Source of the DNA: Sinotaia quadrata
Lineage: Eukaryota > Mollusca > Gastropoda > Architaenioglossa > Viviparidae
Reading direction: 5' to 3'
Length of the DNA stretch: 64,000 nucleotides
NCBI GenBank assembly: GCA_028829895.1
Contig: CM054182.1
Location: 15,024,001-15,088,000 of the forward strand
Made by a program: the position numbers and the translations under genes. The notes under the pieces were generated by a model. That model was not told the origin of the DNA, did not search any database, and saw only the letters and a list, made by a program, of their open reading frames with translations. This document shows, piece after piece, positions 9,930 through 21,879 of this stretch; position 1 is the stretch's first letter, and the number at the start of each line of letters is the position of its first letter.

Positions 9930-10640
9930 CCAAATAACAGTAATAGTCATTTTTATCTTAACTGTGGTCAGTAAAGTACTCTCAAACAGCCGACGAAAGA
10001 AAAAACATTTAATTGTAAGAGCTGTAATTGAAAGTAAATAAAACTTGGGAAGGAAGGCTTGTTACGTTAGTGAAATCAACAACTTAACTACGAAACTGAT
10101 ATAATATCGGGCTTCTAATTGATGTTGCGCCGCACAGGTCCCCATCCCCACTTCCCCTCCTAGCACTTCGGTCAAAAAGGCGCAATCTTTCGTACCGAAC
10201 ACAACCCCTGTGGAGTGATGTGGATGGCAGGATGGTTGTGGCGGTGGTGGTGGTGGTGGTGGGAACTGACGCGCTCTTGCTGCAACAGGGAATGCTAAAA
10301 ATAGATTAAGCATGTCGGCAGCATTCTCCTATCAGTAAAGGCAATGATTCCGGTCGACTGCACTTTGTCTGAGAGATTCCTCAACTAACTGTCGGGCGAA
10401 ATGCGTCTGGATTACAAGTGTACTGCTCAGAAACACAACAATGACACACTATGTTGAGATATTTACAACTGGGTACTTAGAGCGTGTCGAGAGCTAATAA
10501 AAATATATACATGTGCATGTGTAGTATTTAACGCATACTGACAGACAACAACTAACATGCAAGATGAGTATTTTAAAAGTATGTATTCAAGAGTGTGTGT
10601 GCGCGTGCGCCTGTTTTCGTAGGTACGTACGTCCTATGTG
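9930..10640. other. Mostly unique, with short GGT run
   Basis: A (GGT)n run lies at 10241-10262 within a locally GC-richer patch (10125-10290). The reverse 83-codon frame there has a poly-proline stretch that comes from the triplet run. No gene is supported. Confidence 0.5.
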
Positions 10641-10775
10641 TGAATGGAAAACATGAATTTGTTATCAGGAAAAGTTATCTCACTTGAATGGAGAGCATGA
10701 ATTTGTTATCAGGAAAGTTATCTCACTTGAATAAGGAGCAAGAATTTATCAGGAAAAAGTTATCTGACTTTTATA
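10641..10775. repeat. 44-bp repeat, 3 copies
   Basis: Copies start at 10641, 10685 and 10728 and share ATGAATTTGTTATCAGGAAA and GTTATCTCACTTGAAT. The third copy has a small internal deletion. Confidence 0.9.
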
Positions 10776-11037
10776 ATTTCATTAGTGTATTCAGCTGAGG
10801 TCGTTCGGTTGGTGATAAATTCAGGAAATTGATAAAATAATTATGAGAACAGGTTTGCTGTTCTAAGCAAGGGCTTTAAGGTTGTTTTCCTACAAGAAGT
10901 GTGGCATTTAATTGGTTAATTAGCATCTGCCTCTAGCGTGGTATGCAAACTGATTTCGCACAGTGATGCAGAGAATCATGCGATTATTGGCTAATTAAGA
11001 AGGCTAAAGGTGGGACCGGAAGTTAAGAAAGTATGAT

Positions 11038-11180
<143 letters not shown>

Positions 11181-11573
11181 ATTTGCCAAATCATTTGTTG
11201 AAGAGGTTTTACTGTGGTCTCCACTTTTCTAGTAGTTTATTTTTGGACAACAAGCACTATTTTTATATCTGTGTTTATTCGTTTCAAAATTAGTTCTTTG
11301 TCTAAGCACTGCAAACCCAAACACTCATCATCTAGAATTTCCCCCTCCAGGAGTGCTACATACAACTCCCAAATCGGTCTTTGGTGCTAGCAAGAGCCTG
11401 ATACTGAGTCACGTGACGTTAGCCAAAACTAGTGTCACATGATACTGCAGTAAGTGATTATTTAAGTAATAGCATTAGCAATTACAGGACAGTGTGTACA
11501 TTGCCACTCAAAGTCTGGTGTCTATAGATGACATATGACATTTCAAAAAACTGACTGCATATAAATTTTAAAC
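11181..11573. other. Unique spacer
   Basis: No ORF, RNA gene or array is seen. Confidence 0.5.
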
Positions 11574-12785
11574 TCTAGCTTCTGATCTATTTATGATTCT
11601 TCATTCTAGTGTCTGGTGTATTTATAAATCTTCATTCTAGTGTCTAAAGTTTACATTTCAAAGGTGATTCATAAAAATCTTCATTCTACTCTCTGGTGAC
11701 ATTTATAATGGTGTATTTATAATCTTCACACTAGTACCTAGTGTATTAACTTTCAATCTTGGTGTTTGGTGTAGTTATAAATCTTTAGTTTAGTGTCTGA
11801 TGTATTTATAAAAACTTAACTTTAGTGTCTAGTGTATTAATTTTCATTCTAGTATCTGGTGTAGTTATAAATCTTTTTTTCTAGAATCTGGTGTACCTAT
11901 AAATCTTCATTCTAGTAATTAGTGTATTAATTTTCACTCTAGTATCTGGAATATTTATATATCTTTATCCTAATGTCTGGTGTACTATAAATCGTCATTT
12001 TAGTATCGTGTGTATAAGTTTTCACTCCTGTGTCTGGTATATTTATAAATCTTTATTCTAATGTCTGGTGTACCTAAAAATCTTCTCACTAGTAACTAGT
12101 GTATTAATTTTCACTCTATTGTCTGGTGTATTTATAAATCTTTATTCTAGTGTCTAGTGCATTTATAAATCTTCACTTTAGTATCTAATGTCTTAAGTTT
12201 TACTTTAGTATCTGGTGTATTTATAAATCTTTACTCTAGTGTCTGGTGTACTTATAAATCTTCACTCTAGTATCTAGTGTATTAATTTTCACTCGTGTTT
12301 GGTGTATTTATAAATTTTTATTCTATTTACTGGTTTTTAAAAATGTGCGCTCTAGTAATTGGTGTATTAATTTTTTTCTCTTGTTTCTGGTGTATTTCAA
12401 AATCTTTATTGTCTTGTCTGATGTACATATAAATGTTTACTTTAGTATCTAGTAATAATTTTCACTCTAGGTTCTGGTGTATTTACAAATCTTCACTCTT
12501 CTCTCGTGTATTTATAAATCTTCACTCTTCTGTCGTGTATTTATAAATCTTCACTAGTATAAAGTGTATTTATAAATCTTCACTAGTATAAAGTGTATTT
12601 ATAAATCTTCACTAGTATAAAGTGTATTTATAAATCTTCACTAGTATAAAGTGTATTAATAAATGTTCACTAGTATAAAGTGTATTTATAAATCTTTACT
12701 GGTATAAAGTATATTAATAAATTTTCACTAGTATAAAGTGTATTTATAAATCTTTACTAGTAAAAAGTGTATTTATAAATCTATT
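11574..12785. repeat. 29-31-bp minisatellite, about 40 copies
   Basis: The shared core is GTGTATTTATAAATCTTCA, preceded by TCTAGTGTCTG. The left 900 bp has a 31-bp period and is diverged. From about 12553 the array becomes uniform with a 29-bp period and the sequence ACTAGTATAAAGTGTATTTA. This is a clear old-to-young gradient along one array. Confidence 0.92.
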
Positions 12786-13309
12786 TTCTTGTTTAGTTTA
12801 AATTTTTTTCAAATGTTTGCTGAAACAATACAGTACTGGCGATAATCACAGTTCTCTTATAAACTCTTTTTTGAAAGTTTAATTATACTAACGAACCCAA
12901 TAACTACCACAGTGCCATAGGACTCAAACAAATTTTCTCTTATGACATGACATGACATGGTGGTGATCATGAACTATAACCATTTATAAACTGAGTTATC
13001 GCTATATGTAACCATGTTATCTTGCTTTATTTCTTGTTGAAACGTTTATTATATACTTAGACCACTTTTGTTAGCGTGACTCAAATGTTATATGATGTAG
13101 TCTGTCACCTGCAATTTCTTACTATCCTATCTGTATGTATCAGGGGGCTCGAGCTATCTTCTAGAACTATCACTTTTCTATTCTACACTATCTTCCAATT
13201 TTCTAACGCATGTAGCCAGGTAGATATGTTTTGGGAATTAGCCTAAGGTTATGGGCGGCCCGGGGTGATAGAGAATTAACATCTTGCCCATCTCCCAGAA
13301 AAATGTCAC
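12786..13309. other. Unique spacer
   Basis: Nothing gene-like is visible. GACATGACATG is duplicated near 12946. Confidence 0.5.
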
Positions 13310-13848
13310 AGTTGTGACAATTTGTGTTACAAAAGATCTAAAGCGCTACAATAAAACATTCGTGTTACCAAATATTTAATGTGTTACAATTTTGACGCTG
13401 TGGGTGACAAGTTATGTAACTAGTTACCAAATAAAAAATCTGCGTAGTACAAGAGATGTTATTACATTAAAAATTGTAGAGTGTGACAAGGGATGTAACT
13501 TACATTAAAATATGTAGTGTGCAACAAGGGATGTAATTACATTTTAAAATGTAATGGGCGACAAGCGAGGTAACTTACATTAAAATATGTAGTGTAGGAC
13601 AAGGGATGTAACTTGTGTTGAAATATAAACAATATATGTTACAAGAGCTGTAAAATACACAAAACGCTGCGCTATAAATAATGTAACATACATTAAATTA
13701 ATATTTTGTTTAGTAACTGCCTTACAACAAACACATTGCATGAGAAAAGAGGGTTAACTTACGTTACTATCAAAACACCATACGCAACAAGAGAAGTTAT
13801 TGACGTTATAATTTTAAAAAATTGAATGGTGCAAGAGATATAATGATC
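13310..13848. repeat. About 42-bp diverged array
   Basis: Irregular copies share ACAAGGGATGTAACTTACAT and AAAATATGTAGTGT. The best copies lie at 13470-13620. The ATGTAACTTACA word recurs in the 72-bp array that follows, so the two may be related. Confidence 0.75.
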
Positions 13849-14135
13849 GTTACATTACTGTACAAACGCTGTATGTTACAAACGATGTAACTTGCACGAA
13901 CAATATATCCATTACCAGACTTTACATTACTGTACAAACGCTATATATTACAAACGATGTAACTTACACAAACAATGTATCCATTACCAGACTTTACATT
14001 ACTGTACAAACGCTATATATTACAAACGATGTAACTTACACAAACAATGTATCCATTACCAGACTTTACATTACTGTACAAACGCTATATATTACAAACG
14101 ATGTAACTTACACAAACAATGTATCCATTAACACA
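13849..14135. repeat. 72-bp minisatellite, 4 copies
   Basis: Copies start at 13849, 13921, 13993 and 14065 with TTACATTACTGTACAAACGC and CAAACGATGTAACTTACAC. The first copy is diverged and the last three are nearly identical. The 79-codon frame is a 24-residue periodic by-product. Confidence 0.95.
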
Positions 14136-14354
14136 CTTGCCAGCACAACACGAGAATGGTCCGCACGGCAGGTAGAAAGGCCACTTGAGTTCTATTCGCA
14201 GACTGTAATTGGCTGTGGAATTTCCTAGCTAGAAATAGCAGTCTTCATATCTTATGATTCACACAGAAAGAAAAAAAGATGGTTAAGGAGTCAACACGCC
14301 CTAAAAGGCCAAATTGCAGATTTCGTCAAACGGAATCCAATTCAAAGAAAAACA
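14136..14354. other. Short unique spacer
   Basis: No gene is supported. The frame beginning at 14279 runs into the degenerate array that follows. Confidence 0.4.
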
Positions 14355-14915
14355 AACTAGACACGTTGTTTCTCCATGATGGAGTCCAACTTCAAAATTC
14401 TAGAATTCCAAATTATGTAGGAGTTTTCCCAACTGAAGTCCAGACTCTTAAAATAACTCTTCATTATTGGAGATTATTGGAATCCTGGTCTAAGACTATA
14501 AAGTAATTTATCTTCAATAAATTACTTTAAAGAATCTGTAGTGGGGACTTCAATTAAGTAATTTATCCTATTGAAGTCACTAACTACAGATTCCAGGATG
14601 CAGTAGACTATGCAGGAATTTCTCCATGTTGTAATCCAAGTCTTAGGGTCCCTAGAATATCATATTAGGTAGGAATTTCTCCATGCAAGAGTTCAGGTCT
14701 ATAGACGAAAAATAGGAAGGAATTTCTCCAGTTGGAATATACGATTGCAGGTTCTGGAAAGTAAAGATGAAACTATGTAGGAATTACTTCAATTAAAGTT
14801 TAATTTTATAAATTCATTAAAATTCAAACTGCAAGAATTTCTCCATTTGGAGACATAGTCTACACTCTAAAGACTCCAGAAAAGCAACAGATGAACAAAT
14901 TTCTTCATGTACTCT
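14355..14915. repeat. About 65-bp highly diverged array
   Basis: The words GTAGGAATTTCTCCAT and GGAATTTCTCCA recur near 14418, 14613, 14671, 14720, 14778 and 14834, each followed by AAGT-CCAG-like sequence. It is an old array with a poorly kept period. Confidence 0.65.
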
Positions 14916-15048
14916 TATACTGCTAGCTCTTTGAATCACCATGACAACATAACAACATAGTAATACTTATATGTATAAACATGCAAGTGTATTCTACACA
15001 CTAATCAAATGAGTATAGTGTATGTTTGTGTCTGTGTTTATGTGTGTT

Positions 15049-15510
15049 ATGCACACTATATATACACATACTTCCAGATATGTACACTATATACACACAT
15101 ATTTCCATATATGTACAGTATATACACATATATTTCCATATATGTACAATATATACACATACTTCCAGATATGTACACTATATCCACATACTTCCAGATA
15201 TGTACACTATATACACACATATTTCCATATATGTACAATATATACACATACTTCCAGATATGTACACTATATACACACATATTTCCATATATGTACACTA
15301 TATACACATACTTCCAGATATGTACACTATATACACACATATTTCCAAATATGTACAATATATACACATATACTTCCAGATATGTACAATTATATACACA
15401 TATTTACAGATATGTACACTATATACACACATACTTCCAGATGTGTACAATATATGCACACAGACTTCCAGATGTGTACAATATATTACACACAGACTTC
15501 CAGATATGCA
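15049..15510. repeat. 60-bp dimeric minisatellite (29+31 bp)
   Basis: Monomers with CATACTTCCAGATATGTACA alternate with CACATATTTCCATATATGTA, giving a 60-bp dimer for most of the array. The unit has no stop codon in any forward frame or in one reverse frame. That is why four overlapping 100-180-codon frames exist; none is likely to be real. Confidence 0.93.
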
Positions 15511-16256
15511 GGAATGAACAAAGGGTGGACGTGTGAAAAGTCACACTTGATCACGTACACTCGTATATAGATTTAACAAACAAAACCCAATCATTTACCT
15601 AGGCCTTCCTCCAATACATACACATACACACAAACACATACAGTAATACCGCATACAGATAGCTTTCGTTCACTGTTCACTCCTACAGATTTGCATACCA
15701 ATTAATACCCGTCACTGATGGAATCGCGGCTATTCCTAGGGAAATCCTGACTCGCTTTCTGAAGAAAATATAATTCTATCAAGATAAGGCAAATAACCGT
15801 GTTTCTTAACGAGACAAAAAAAAAAACAACAACAACAAAAAAACCGACATAAACATATCGATGTTTCAATTAATTCGTCTTCTTGAGAGCAATAGATTAA
15901 AACAAAAACAGATGGAGAAAGAAATTGTTCATGTCACCTGAAAAAGACAGCTTGAATTTGGCATACGAGTTATTTTTGTTATGGTCCATTGAACTGAACA
16001 TGCCTATTATTTTTTTTTTAGGTCCATAGTGACGCCTTGCTCCTAGGACTGTCACTTCTAGGTCACCAATGTTTAATTTACACAAAAAGAGTACATTGTT
16101 CTACTTTTAACCAGGAAAGAATCTTGTTCTGTTTATTAGAAAGATTAAAAGTGCTTGTCTATTGAGATAAAGGGAAGTGAGAATACAAAGAGTAGGAATT
16201 TGAGTCCATTGACACAGAAAATATTCCAGTAGACTCATTTTCGAATTTTCGAATTG
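15511..16256. other. Unique spacer with short A-rich runs
   Basis: Interrupted poly(A)/AAC tract at about 15817-15844. No gene or array is seen. Confidence 0.5.
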
Positions 16257-16450
16257 ATAGCCAATTGACACTCGTTTTCAAATTGATAGTCTATTGATAC
16301 ATGTTTTCAAATTGATAGATACATGTTTTCAAAGTGATTGTCTATTGATACATGTTTTCAAAGTGATAGTCTATTGATACATGTTTTCAAAGTGATAGTC
16401 TATTGATACATGTTTTCAAAGTGATAGTCTATTGATACATGTTTTCAATG
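16257..16450. repeat. 29-bp minisatellite, about 6.5 copies
   Basis: Copies start at 16354, 16383 and 16412 with the core GATAGTCTATTGATACATG and TTTTCAAAG. The left copies are more diverged and one is shortened. Confidence 0.94.
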
Positions 16451-16519
16451 CAGACAGAGATGGAGATGAGGAACTGCACTTCTACAATACAGCAAACTCT
16501 CCATGAAAGGGTGTTTTGG

Positions 16520-16885
16520 ATATTCTAAAATCTAAATTTGTATTTTAGTTCTATGACTTGAATAGCACCGTGAAAGGGTTAAGGTCATAGTCTTAAATCT
16601 AAATTCGTATTTTAGCTCTAAGTACACCATGATGGCGTTTTATTCATAGTCTTAAATCTAAATTCGTATTTTAGCTCTGACTTAAGTACACCATGAACAC
16701 GTGTTATTCATAGTCTTAAATCTAAATTCGTATTTTAGCTCTGACTAAAGTACACCATGAACACGTGTTATTCGTAGTCTTAAATCTTAATTCGTATTTT
16801 AGGTCTGCGACTTAAATACACCGTGAAGGCGTGTTATTCATAATCTTAAATCTAAATTCGTATTTTATCATTTAAATACACCGCT
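16520..16885. repeat. 64-bp minisatellite, about 5 copies
   Basis: Copies are anchored at 16589, 16648, 16712, 16776 and 16842 by AGTCTTAAATCTAAATTCGT. GTACACCATGAACACG is the second conserved block. Spacing varies from 59 to 66 bp. Confidence 0.93.
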
Positions 16886-17734
16886 CGATGGTTTGGGTGC
16901 GCTCTATGATAAAACCAGAATGTTTGAAAGCGATTGAATACTGCGATATAAATACACAACATAATGTGACGTCGTGAGGTGAGTTCAGTATAGCGCGCTA
17001 AATGTCAAACATGACAAACATACAGCGCTATTTATTGTTTGTTATATTATTTCAACTTGGCGAATGTCTTCAAGAGTCCAATTATTTATAATTTTCTCTT
17101 GTCCTTATATATGTTTTGTTCACCAAATATACGCTGGATAGACTAACCGGGTTATTGCCCTTAACTTCCTACTTGTCAGTCTTAGGTTTTTCATGCTAAT
17201 GAAGCAATCCAAAAGCGCGCGCTCACACATACACACACATAAATATATATGTGTGCGTGCGTGCGTGTCCGTTATATCTGTAAATGTATTATGTATGAAA
17301 GCAATATGCCATATTCAACATGGTAGCCCATCCCTTAGTTCCAGTAATAGTAATACCTGGGTGAAAGCTAGAAGACAACAACGAACGCTGGAAAATGCTT
17401 CACCATCCGATCCTCTGACATTCACACGAACTCTGGCCAATGTCAAGGTCGCTTTCAAAGGTCACTGTGAGACATCTTGTATTCTGCGGACAGACAAGTG
17501 ATCTGCTAGTGAAATGTGGCGAAATATTCCGTTAACCTTTATAAGGCAAAGAAAACCAAAAGTGTTACAAATGATTATTTTTTTTTTATTTGGCTACTTC
17601 GTATTCAAATGTGGCAGTGCTATGTTTTTTTTCAAATACAATTCACTTCTGGAGATTTACTTCCTCTGTCATTGTCATTAGCCAATTCCAAATGGAGAAA
17701 AGTATAGAAATAAATAGAAATAATAAATAAAAAA
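16886..17734. other. Mostly unique spacer
   Basis: The forward frame 17193-17501 starts in a CA/TA-rich stretch, and its last 60 codons look more mixed. I see no domain or splice signals that support a gene. Confidence 0.45.
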
Positions 17735-17749
17735 ATAAATAACTACAAC

Positions 17750-18038
17750 AGCCCTATCTCCAAACAAAGTAATATTAAATAAGATAAATACAATAACCCT
17801 AACTATAAACCAAACTACTAAAGAAAATATAAATACAACAACCCTATCTCCAAACAAAGCAATATTAAATAAGATATAAATACAACAACCCTATCTCCAA
17901 ACAAAGCAATATTAAATAAGATAAATACAATAACCCTATCTCCAAACAAAGCAATATTAAATAAGATATAAATACAACAACCGTATCTCCAAACAAAGCA
18001 ATATTAAATAAGATATAACCCTAAATCCGAACCAAGCC
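17750..18038. repeat. 45-47-bp minisatellite, left part
   Basis: Copies are anchored at 17831, 17878, 17923 and 17970 with AACCCTATCTCCAAACAAAG and CAATATTAAATAAGATA. The array stops at 18038 and resumes at 18613, so it has been split by an insertion. Confidence 0.93.
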
Positions 18039-18255
18039 GGTGAACAAGGAGGCTTCGCTCCACCACCACCACCACCACCACCCAACAACCGACGGAGGGC
18101 GATTGAGGGTGTGCGCCAAATAGGTACAGCCTGTTTCACCTCCTGCCCTCACCTCAGACGCACCGCGAGGCTGTGGGGAACCCCCAGAAGCAGACCAAGC
18201 CCGAGAACATCGTGAAGATGAAAGGTCTATTGCTGTTTCTGCGTTGAGTGTGAGC

Positions 18256-18328
<73 letters not shown>

Positions 18329-18501
18329 ACACATACACACATACACACACATACACACACACATACACACACACACATACACACACACACACATACACAC
18401 ACACATACACACACACATACACACATACACACACACATACACACATACACACATACACACACACACATACACACACACATACACACATACACACACACAC
18501 C

Positions 18502-18540
<39 letters not shown>

Positions 18541-18563
18541 ACACACACATACACACACACACC

Positions 18564-18612
<49 letters not shown>
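18039..18612 (-). mobile_element. Dispersed repeat copy 2 plus (CA)n, inserted in array
   Basis: Read on the minus strand, the GC-richer part (about 18045-18250) matches the element at 4806-5030, ending in GCCCTCCGTCGGTTGTTGGG and a TGG triplet run (18060-18081). The insert is bounded by TCCGAACCAAGCC (18026-18038) and TCCAAACCAAGCC (18613-18625), a 12 of 13 match. That fits a target-site duplication. Part of that likeness could come from the host array, whose unit has CTCCAAACAAAGCA. The (CA)n tract would be the other end of the insert. Confidence 0.6.
18258..18610. repeat. (CA)n with CATACA interruptions, 350 bp
   Basis: A pure CA run of about 60 bp is followed by a long mixed tract of CA with regularly spaced CATACA, then another pure run. 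Frames of up to 198 codons on both strands are artefacts of the dinucleotide. Confidence 0.98.
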
Positions 18613-18614
<2 letters not shown>

Positions 18615-18672
18615 CAAACCAAGCCATATTCAATAAGATTTCTTTTAAATAACCCTAACTTCAAATCAAAAA
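18613..18672. repeat. 45-47-bp minisatellite, right remnant
   Basis: CCATATTCAATAAGATTTC and AATAACCCTAACTTCAAA match the unit of the array at 17750-18038. This marks the far side of the insertion. Confidence 0.75.
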
Positions 18673-19540
18673 AACAAAACAAGGAGTGTCATTCTATATC
18701 TCTTTAAAGTACAGGCATAGTAATCTGTCTGTTTTCGTTCCTGAGATCGAAAATACAAATGTCTGCTAAGAGTGAATTTAAAGCATGCTGCGAGAAGCCA
18801 TTTTGGTCTCACATACATCATGGATACAATTTCACAGCTAATACACTTTTATTTTGATTTATTTATAAAACTGAAAGTCTAATTTAGTTGTAACTTTTGA
18901 CTGCTTACCCCATGCTAACTTTATATTTTAATTTCGTATTTAGATCCGTTTAGTATTTTTTTTTTAATTCGTTAAAACTACGTGGTCCTATTATGAAGAG
19001 CTGTAAATACATGGGAATGAAGAACAATGGGAATAAATACTTGTGTTCCTGGGAATAAATACTTGTGTTCCTTTCCTCAAGCTGCAGAGCCTTACAGACT
19101 CGCTCGTCTTCTTAGCAAAATGTTAGAGTACACTTGCTACAATCATTCTGTTAAATATTATATCAGGAAATTATGGTTGTATTTCCTTGTGCAGAAATGA
19201 AATTATGTTTATGTCTAAATATATGTCACCATGTACAAGATGGCCGCGAAGATAGTTATCCCTGGAAGCGTGCGTGCGTAAATTATTTATTATAAATTTT
19301 CTAGCAAAGGAGTAGCTTTAAGTAATTTATGAGTAACAAATGACCCACCAATAATTTCTGTCTGAGAATGATCGAGCTGGAAGTTTCTATTACAAAATTT
19401 ATACTTGTGATAAGTAGTTTATACAAGTGGTAGAAACTTTACTTACACACTTCTGGTACATAACTTATGCTAGTGGTGCATTACACTTCTGGCACAGGCT
19501 TTACTTATACACATTGATAAACGTATCTTGGAGAAGGAAG
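18673..19540. other. Unique spacer with a small duplication
   Basis: A 22-bp unit with GGGAATAAATACTTGTGTTC is duplicated at about 19028-19072. TTACTTATACACA and CTTCTGG-ACA words recur loosely at 19390-19515. No gene is seen. Confidence 0.5.
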
Positions 19541-19542
19541 TG

Positions 19543-19627
19543 GGTGGATGGGGGCTCGCTAAATATAGATTAAAGACAGATTTATCTTCTCCTTTAGTTG
19601 GACGTTTTCACCTACGGAAATATTGTG
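19543..19627. repeat. Dispersed repeat, copy 1 (85 bp)
   Basis: About 80% identical by eye to 31996-32083, same strand. Both contain GCTCGCTAAATAT, GATTAAAG, TTCTCCTTT, CACCTA and GGAAATATT in the same order. The family is unknown. Confidence 0.75.
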
Positions 19628-19640
19628 CGACGATAATTGT

Positions 19641-19922
19641 CTTTAATGTTGTGGAAGAGAGAAAACGTTTACAGTGCCAGCATATCCGCCAAGTGAGAGA
19701 CGAGTGGTGTCTTAATGTTGTGGAAGAGAGAAAACGTTTACAGTGCCAGCATATCCGCCAAGTGAGAGACGAGTGGTGTCTTAATGTTGTGGAAGAGAGA
19801 AAACGTTTACAGTGCCAGCATATTCGCCAAGTGAGAGAGACGAGTGGTGTCTTAATGTTGTGGAAGAGAGAAAACGTTTACAGTGCCAGCATATCCGCCA
19901 AGTGAGAGAGACGAGTGGTGTC
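19641..19922. repeat. 69-bp minisatellite, 4 copies
   Basis: Copies are anchored at 19681, 19750, 19819 and 19890 with CATATCCGCCAAGTGAGAGA and GGAAGAGAGAAAACGTTTAC. The right copies have an extra GA. The 125-codon frame is a 23-residue periodic by-product that begins in the dispersed repeat to its left. Confidence 0.95.
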
Positions 19923-20229
19923 TTCTGGAGAATTATTAATAACATAAATTAAGAGTCTCATCACTTGTAATTAATTTTGGATGATTAATTAATGAATAAT
20001 ATTCATAACCATTAACTAGGTGGCGTTGGCATCACACTTTCCTTTACTAGCACTAGTAAAGAAAGGTTATTTTATCAACACAGTGACCTTATTTATTTTA
20101 CAGCTCACAGTTATGTGTCGTACGTTGACCTTTACACATCTACACATTTACATACACAGAGTCAAAGAGTTCACAAATGTAGGCTACATTACGCGTTACA
20201 CATCACAAATCAAAATAGTTCGTTAATCA

Positions 20230-20640
20230 CATAAGGCGGTAATAAATATAACAGGGATGTGGTGATAAATGTCATATCAACATGATGATAAATACATCAG
20301 AGATAGTAACAAATATATCATTGATGCAATGATAAATATCAGAGAGACCGTATAAATTCATGTCAAGAGAACGGTGATAAATATATCTGATATCAAACCG
20401 GAGAACAATGATAAATAGCTTATCAGGGAGACGGTGATAAATGTCATACAAGAGAGAACGTTGTAAATATCCTAGCAGAAAACCGTGTTAAATAGGACAT
20501 AAGGGAGATTGTGATGTGATTTCAGAGAGAACGTTATAAATACAATATCAGAGAACCGTGATAAATATCAGGGAGACTGTGATAAATGTAATATCAGAGA
20601 CTGTGATAAATATCATGTCAGAGAACAATGATACATGTAA
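20230..20640. repeat. Diverged 25-33-bp array
   Basis: Loose copies of ATCAGAGAGAACGGTGATAA and AAATATCA recur at irregular spacing. This is an old array. Confidence 0.72.
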
Positions 20641-21024
20641 CACCACACAAATACCGTGTACAAAGAATGTGTTAATCATTTTAAAAGACCAGGCAAAAGT
20701 CGAACGAAGGCGTTAACTTCAAGAGTTAAGAATTTAATTGGTCTTGGCGAAAATACACTTCATAAACCTCTTTCCAGCACCTTTGGCGTCTGCCAGGCGG
20801 CGTGAGTTCCAGCTTGGCATGGGAAGAGAGTGTAGCACTTGCAGTGGATTACTTTGCATTTCAAAGGGTAGATTGATCATTTAGGCCAGCAATTCTCTGA
20901 TTTTAGCAGCTAATGGCTTGACATTTTAAGACTTTTATTTCCGGTTGCTTTTTTCTATATACCGCAAAAATATGGTAGCTTTTAGTCTAATGAAACAATG
21001 CATCGTGGGCCTGCTACTCAAACA
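20641..21024. other. Unique spacer
   Basis: Locally GC-richer near 20775-20830. No gene is recognised. Confidence 0.45.
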
Positions 21025-21765
21025 TGGTGTGAGGTCGGTTTGTAGTGGTACTACTGTGTGTTTGGAAGATTTGTAGTAGTTCTACTGGATTTTGGTAGAT
21101 TTGTAGTATTTCTTCTGGGTATGTAGTAGATTTGTACTAGTTCTATTGGGTGTTGGTAGATTTGTAGTATTTCTTCTGGGTATGTAGTAGATTTGTACTA
21201 GTTCTATTGGGTGTTGGTAGATTTATACTAGTTGTAATAGGTGTGTGGTAGATTTGTACTTGTTCTACTGGGGGTGTTGGTTGATTTATACTAGTTTTAC
21301 ATGGTATTGGTAGATTTGTAGTAGTTCTACTGGGTGTTGATAGATTTGTAGTTTTTCTACTGGCTATTGTTAGAGTTGTAGTAGTTCCACTGGGTATTGG
21401 TAGTAGTTCTACTGTGTATTGTTAGAGTTGTAGTAGTTCCACTGGGTATTGGTAGTAGTTCTACTGTGAGAGTTGTAGTAGTTCTACTGGATGTTGGTAG
21501 AGTTGTAGTAGTTCTACTGGATGTTGGTAGAGTTGTAGTAGTTCTACTGGATGTTGGTAGAGTTGTAGTAGTTCTACTGGGTGTTGGTAGAGTTGTAGTA
21601 GTTCTACTGGATGTTGGTAGATTTAAAGTTGTTCTACTTGGTGCTGGTGGATTTATAGCGTTCTACTGGGTGTGCAGTAAGTTTGTAGTTGTTCTACTGG
21701 GTGTGCAGTAAGTTTGTAGTTGTTCTACTGGGTGTGCAGTAAGTTTGTAGCGGCTCTACGAGGAA
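21025..21765. repeat. 30-bp G/T-rich minisatellite, about 25 copies
   Basis: The core is GTTGTAGTAGTTCTACTGG and TGTTGGTAGA. The block at 21471-21620 is nearly perfect, with diverged copies on both sides. Each unit contains AGTAG-TT-CTACT, a 5-bp inverted repeat. The + strand is rich in G and T and poor in C. The 104-residue V/L-rich frame is a by-product. Confidence 0.93.
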
Positions 21766-21879
21766 ATAATTGCATCAGTTGTAGAACCACTTTCCTATTC
21801 ACACACGTGTATTAAAGGTTCCATAAGAGTGTGTTGAACCATAACTCACAAATCGACAACGAATTTAACAGAAAAGTTT

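Noticed and set aside
13892..14131. 79-codon repeat ORF rich in H, C and Y
   Set aside because: It follows from the 72-bp array being a multiple of three; no start context or unique flanking sequence.
17193..17501. 102-codon ORF with a mixed C-terminal half
   Set aside because: The N-terminal part is CA/TA-rich low-complexity sequence and no splice or domain signal supports the rest.
18021..18682. ORFs of 130-198 codons across the CA tract on both strands
   Set aside because: They are translations of a dinucleotide repeat (C-V or T-H dipeptides) and carry no coding signal.
19528..19905. 125-codon ORF with a 23-residue repeat
   Set aside because: It begins in a dispersed repeat and runs into a 69-bp array; a GA insertion changes the frame in the last copies.
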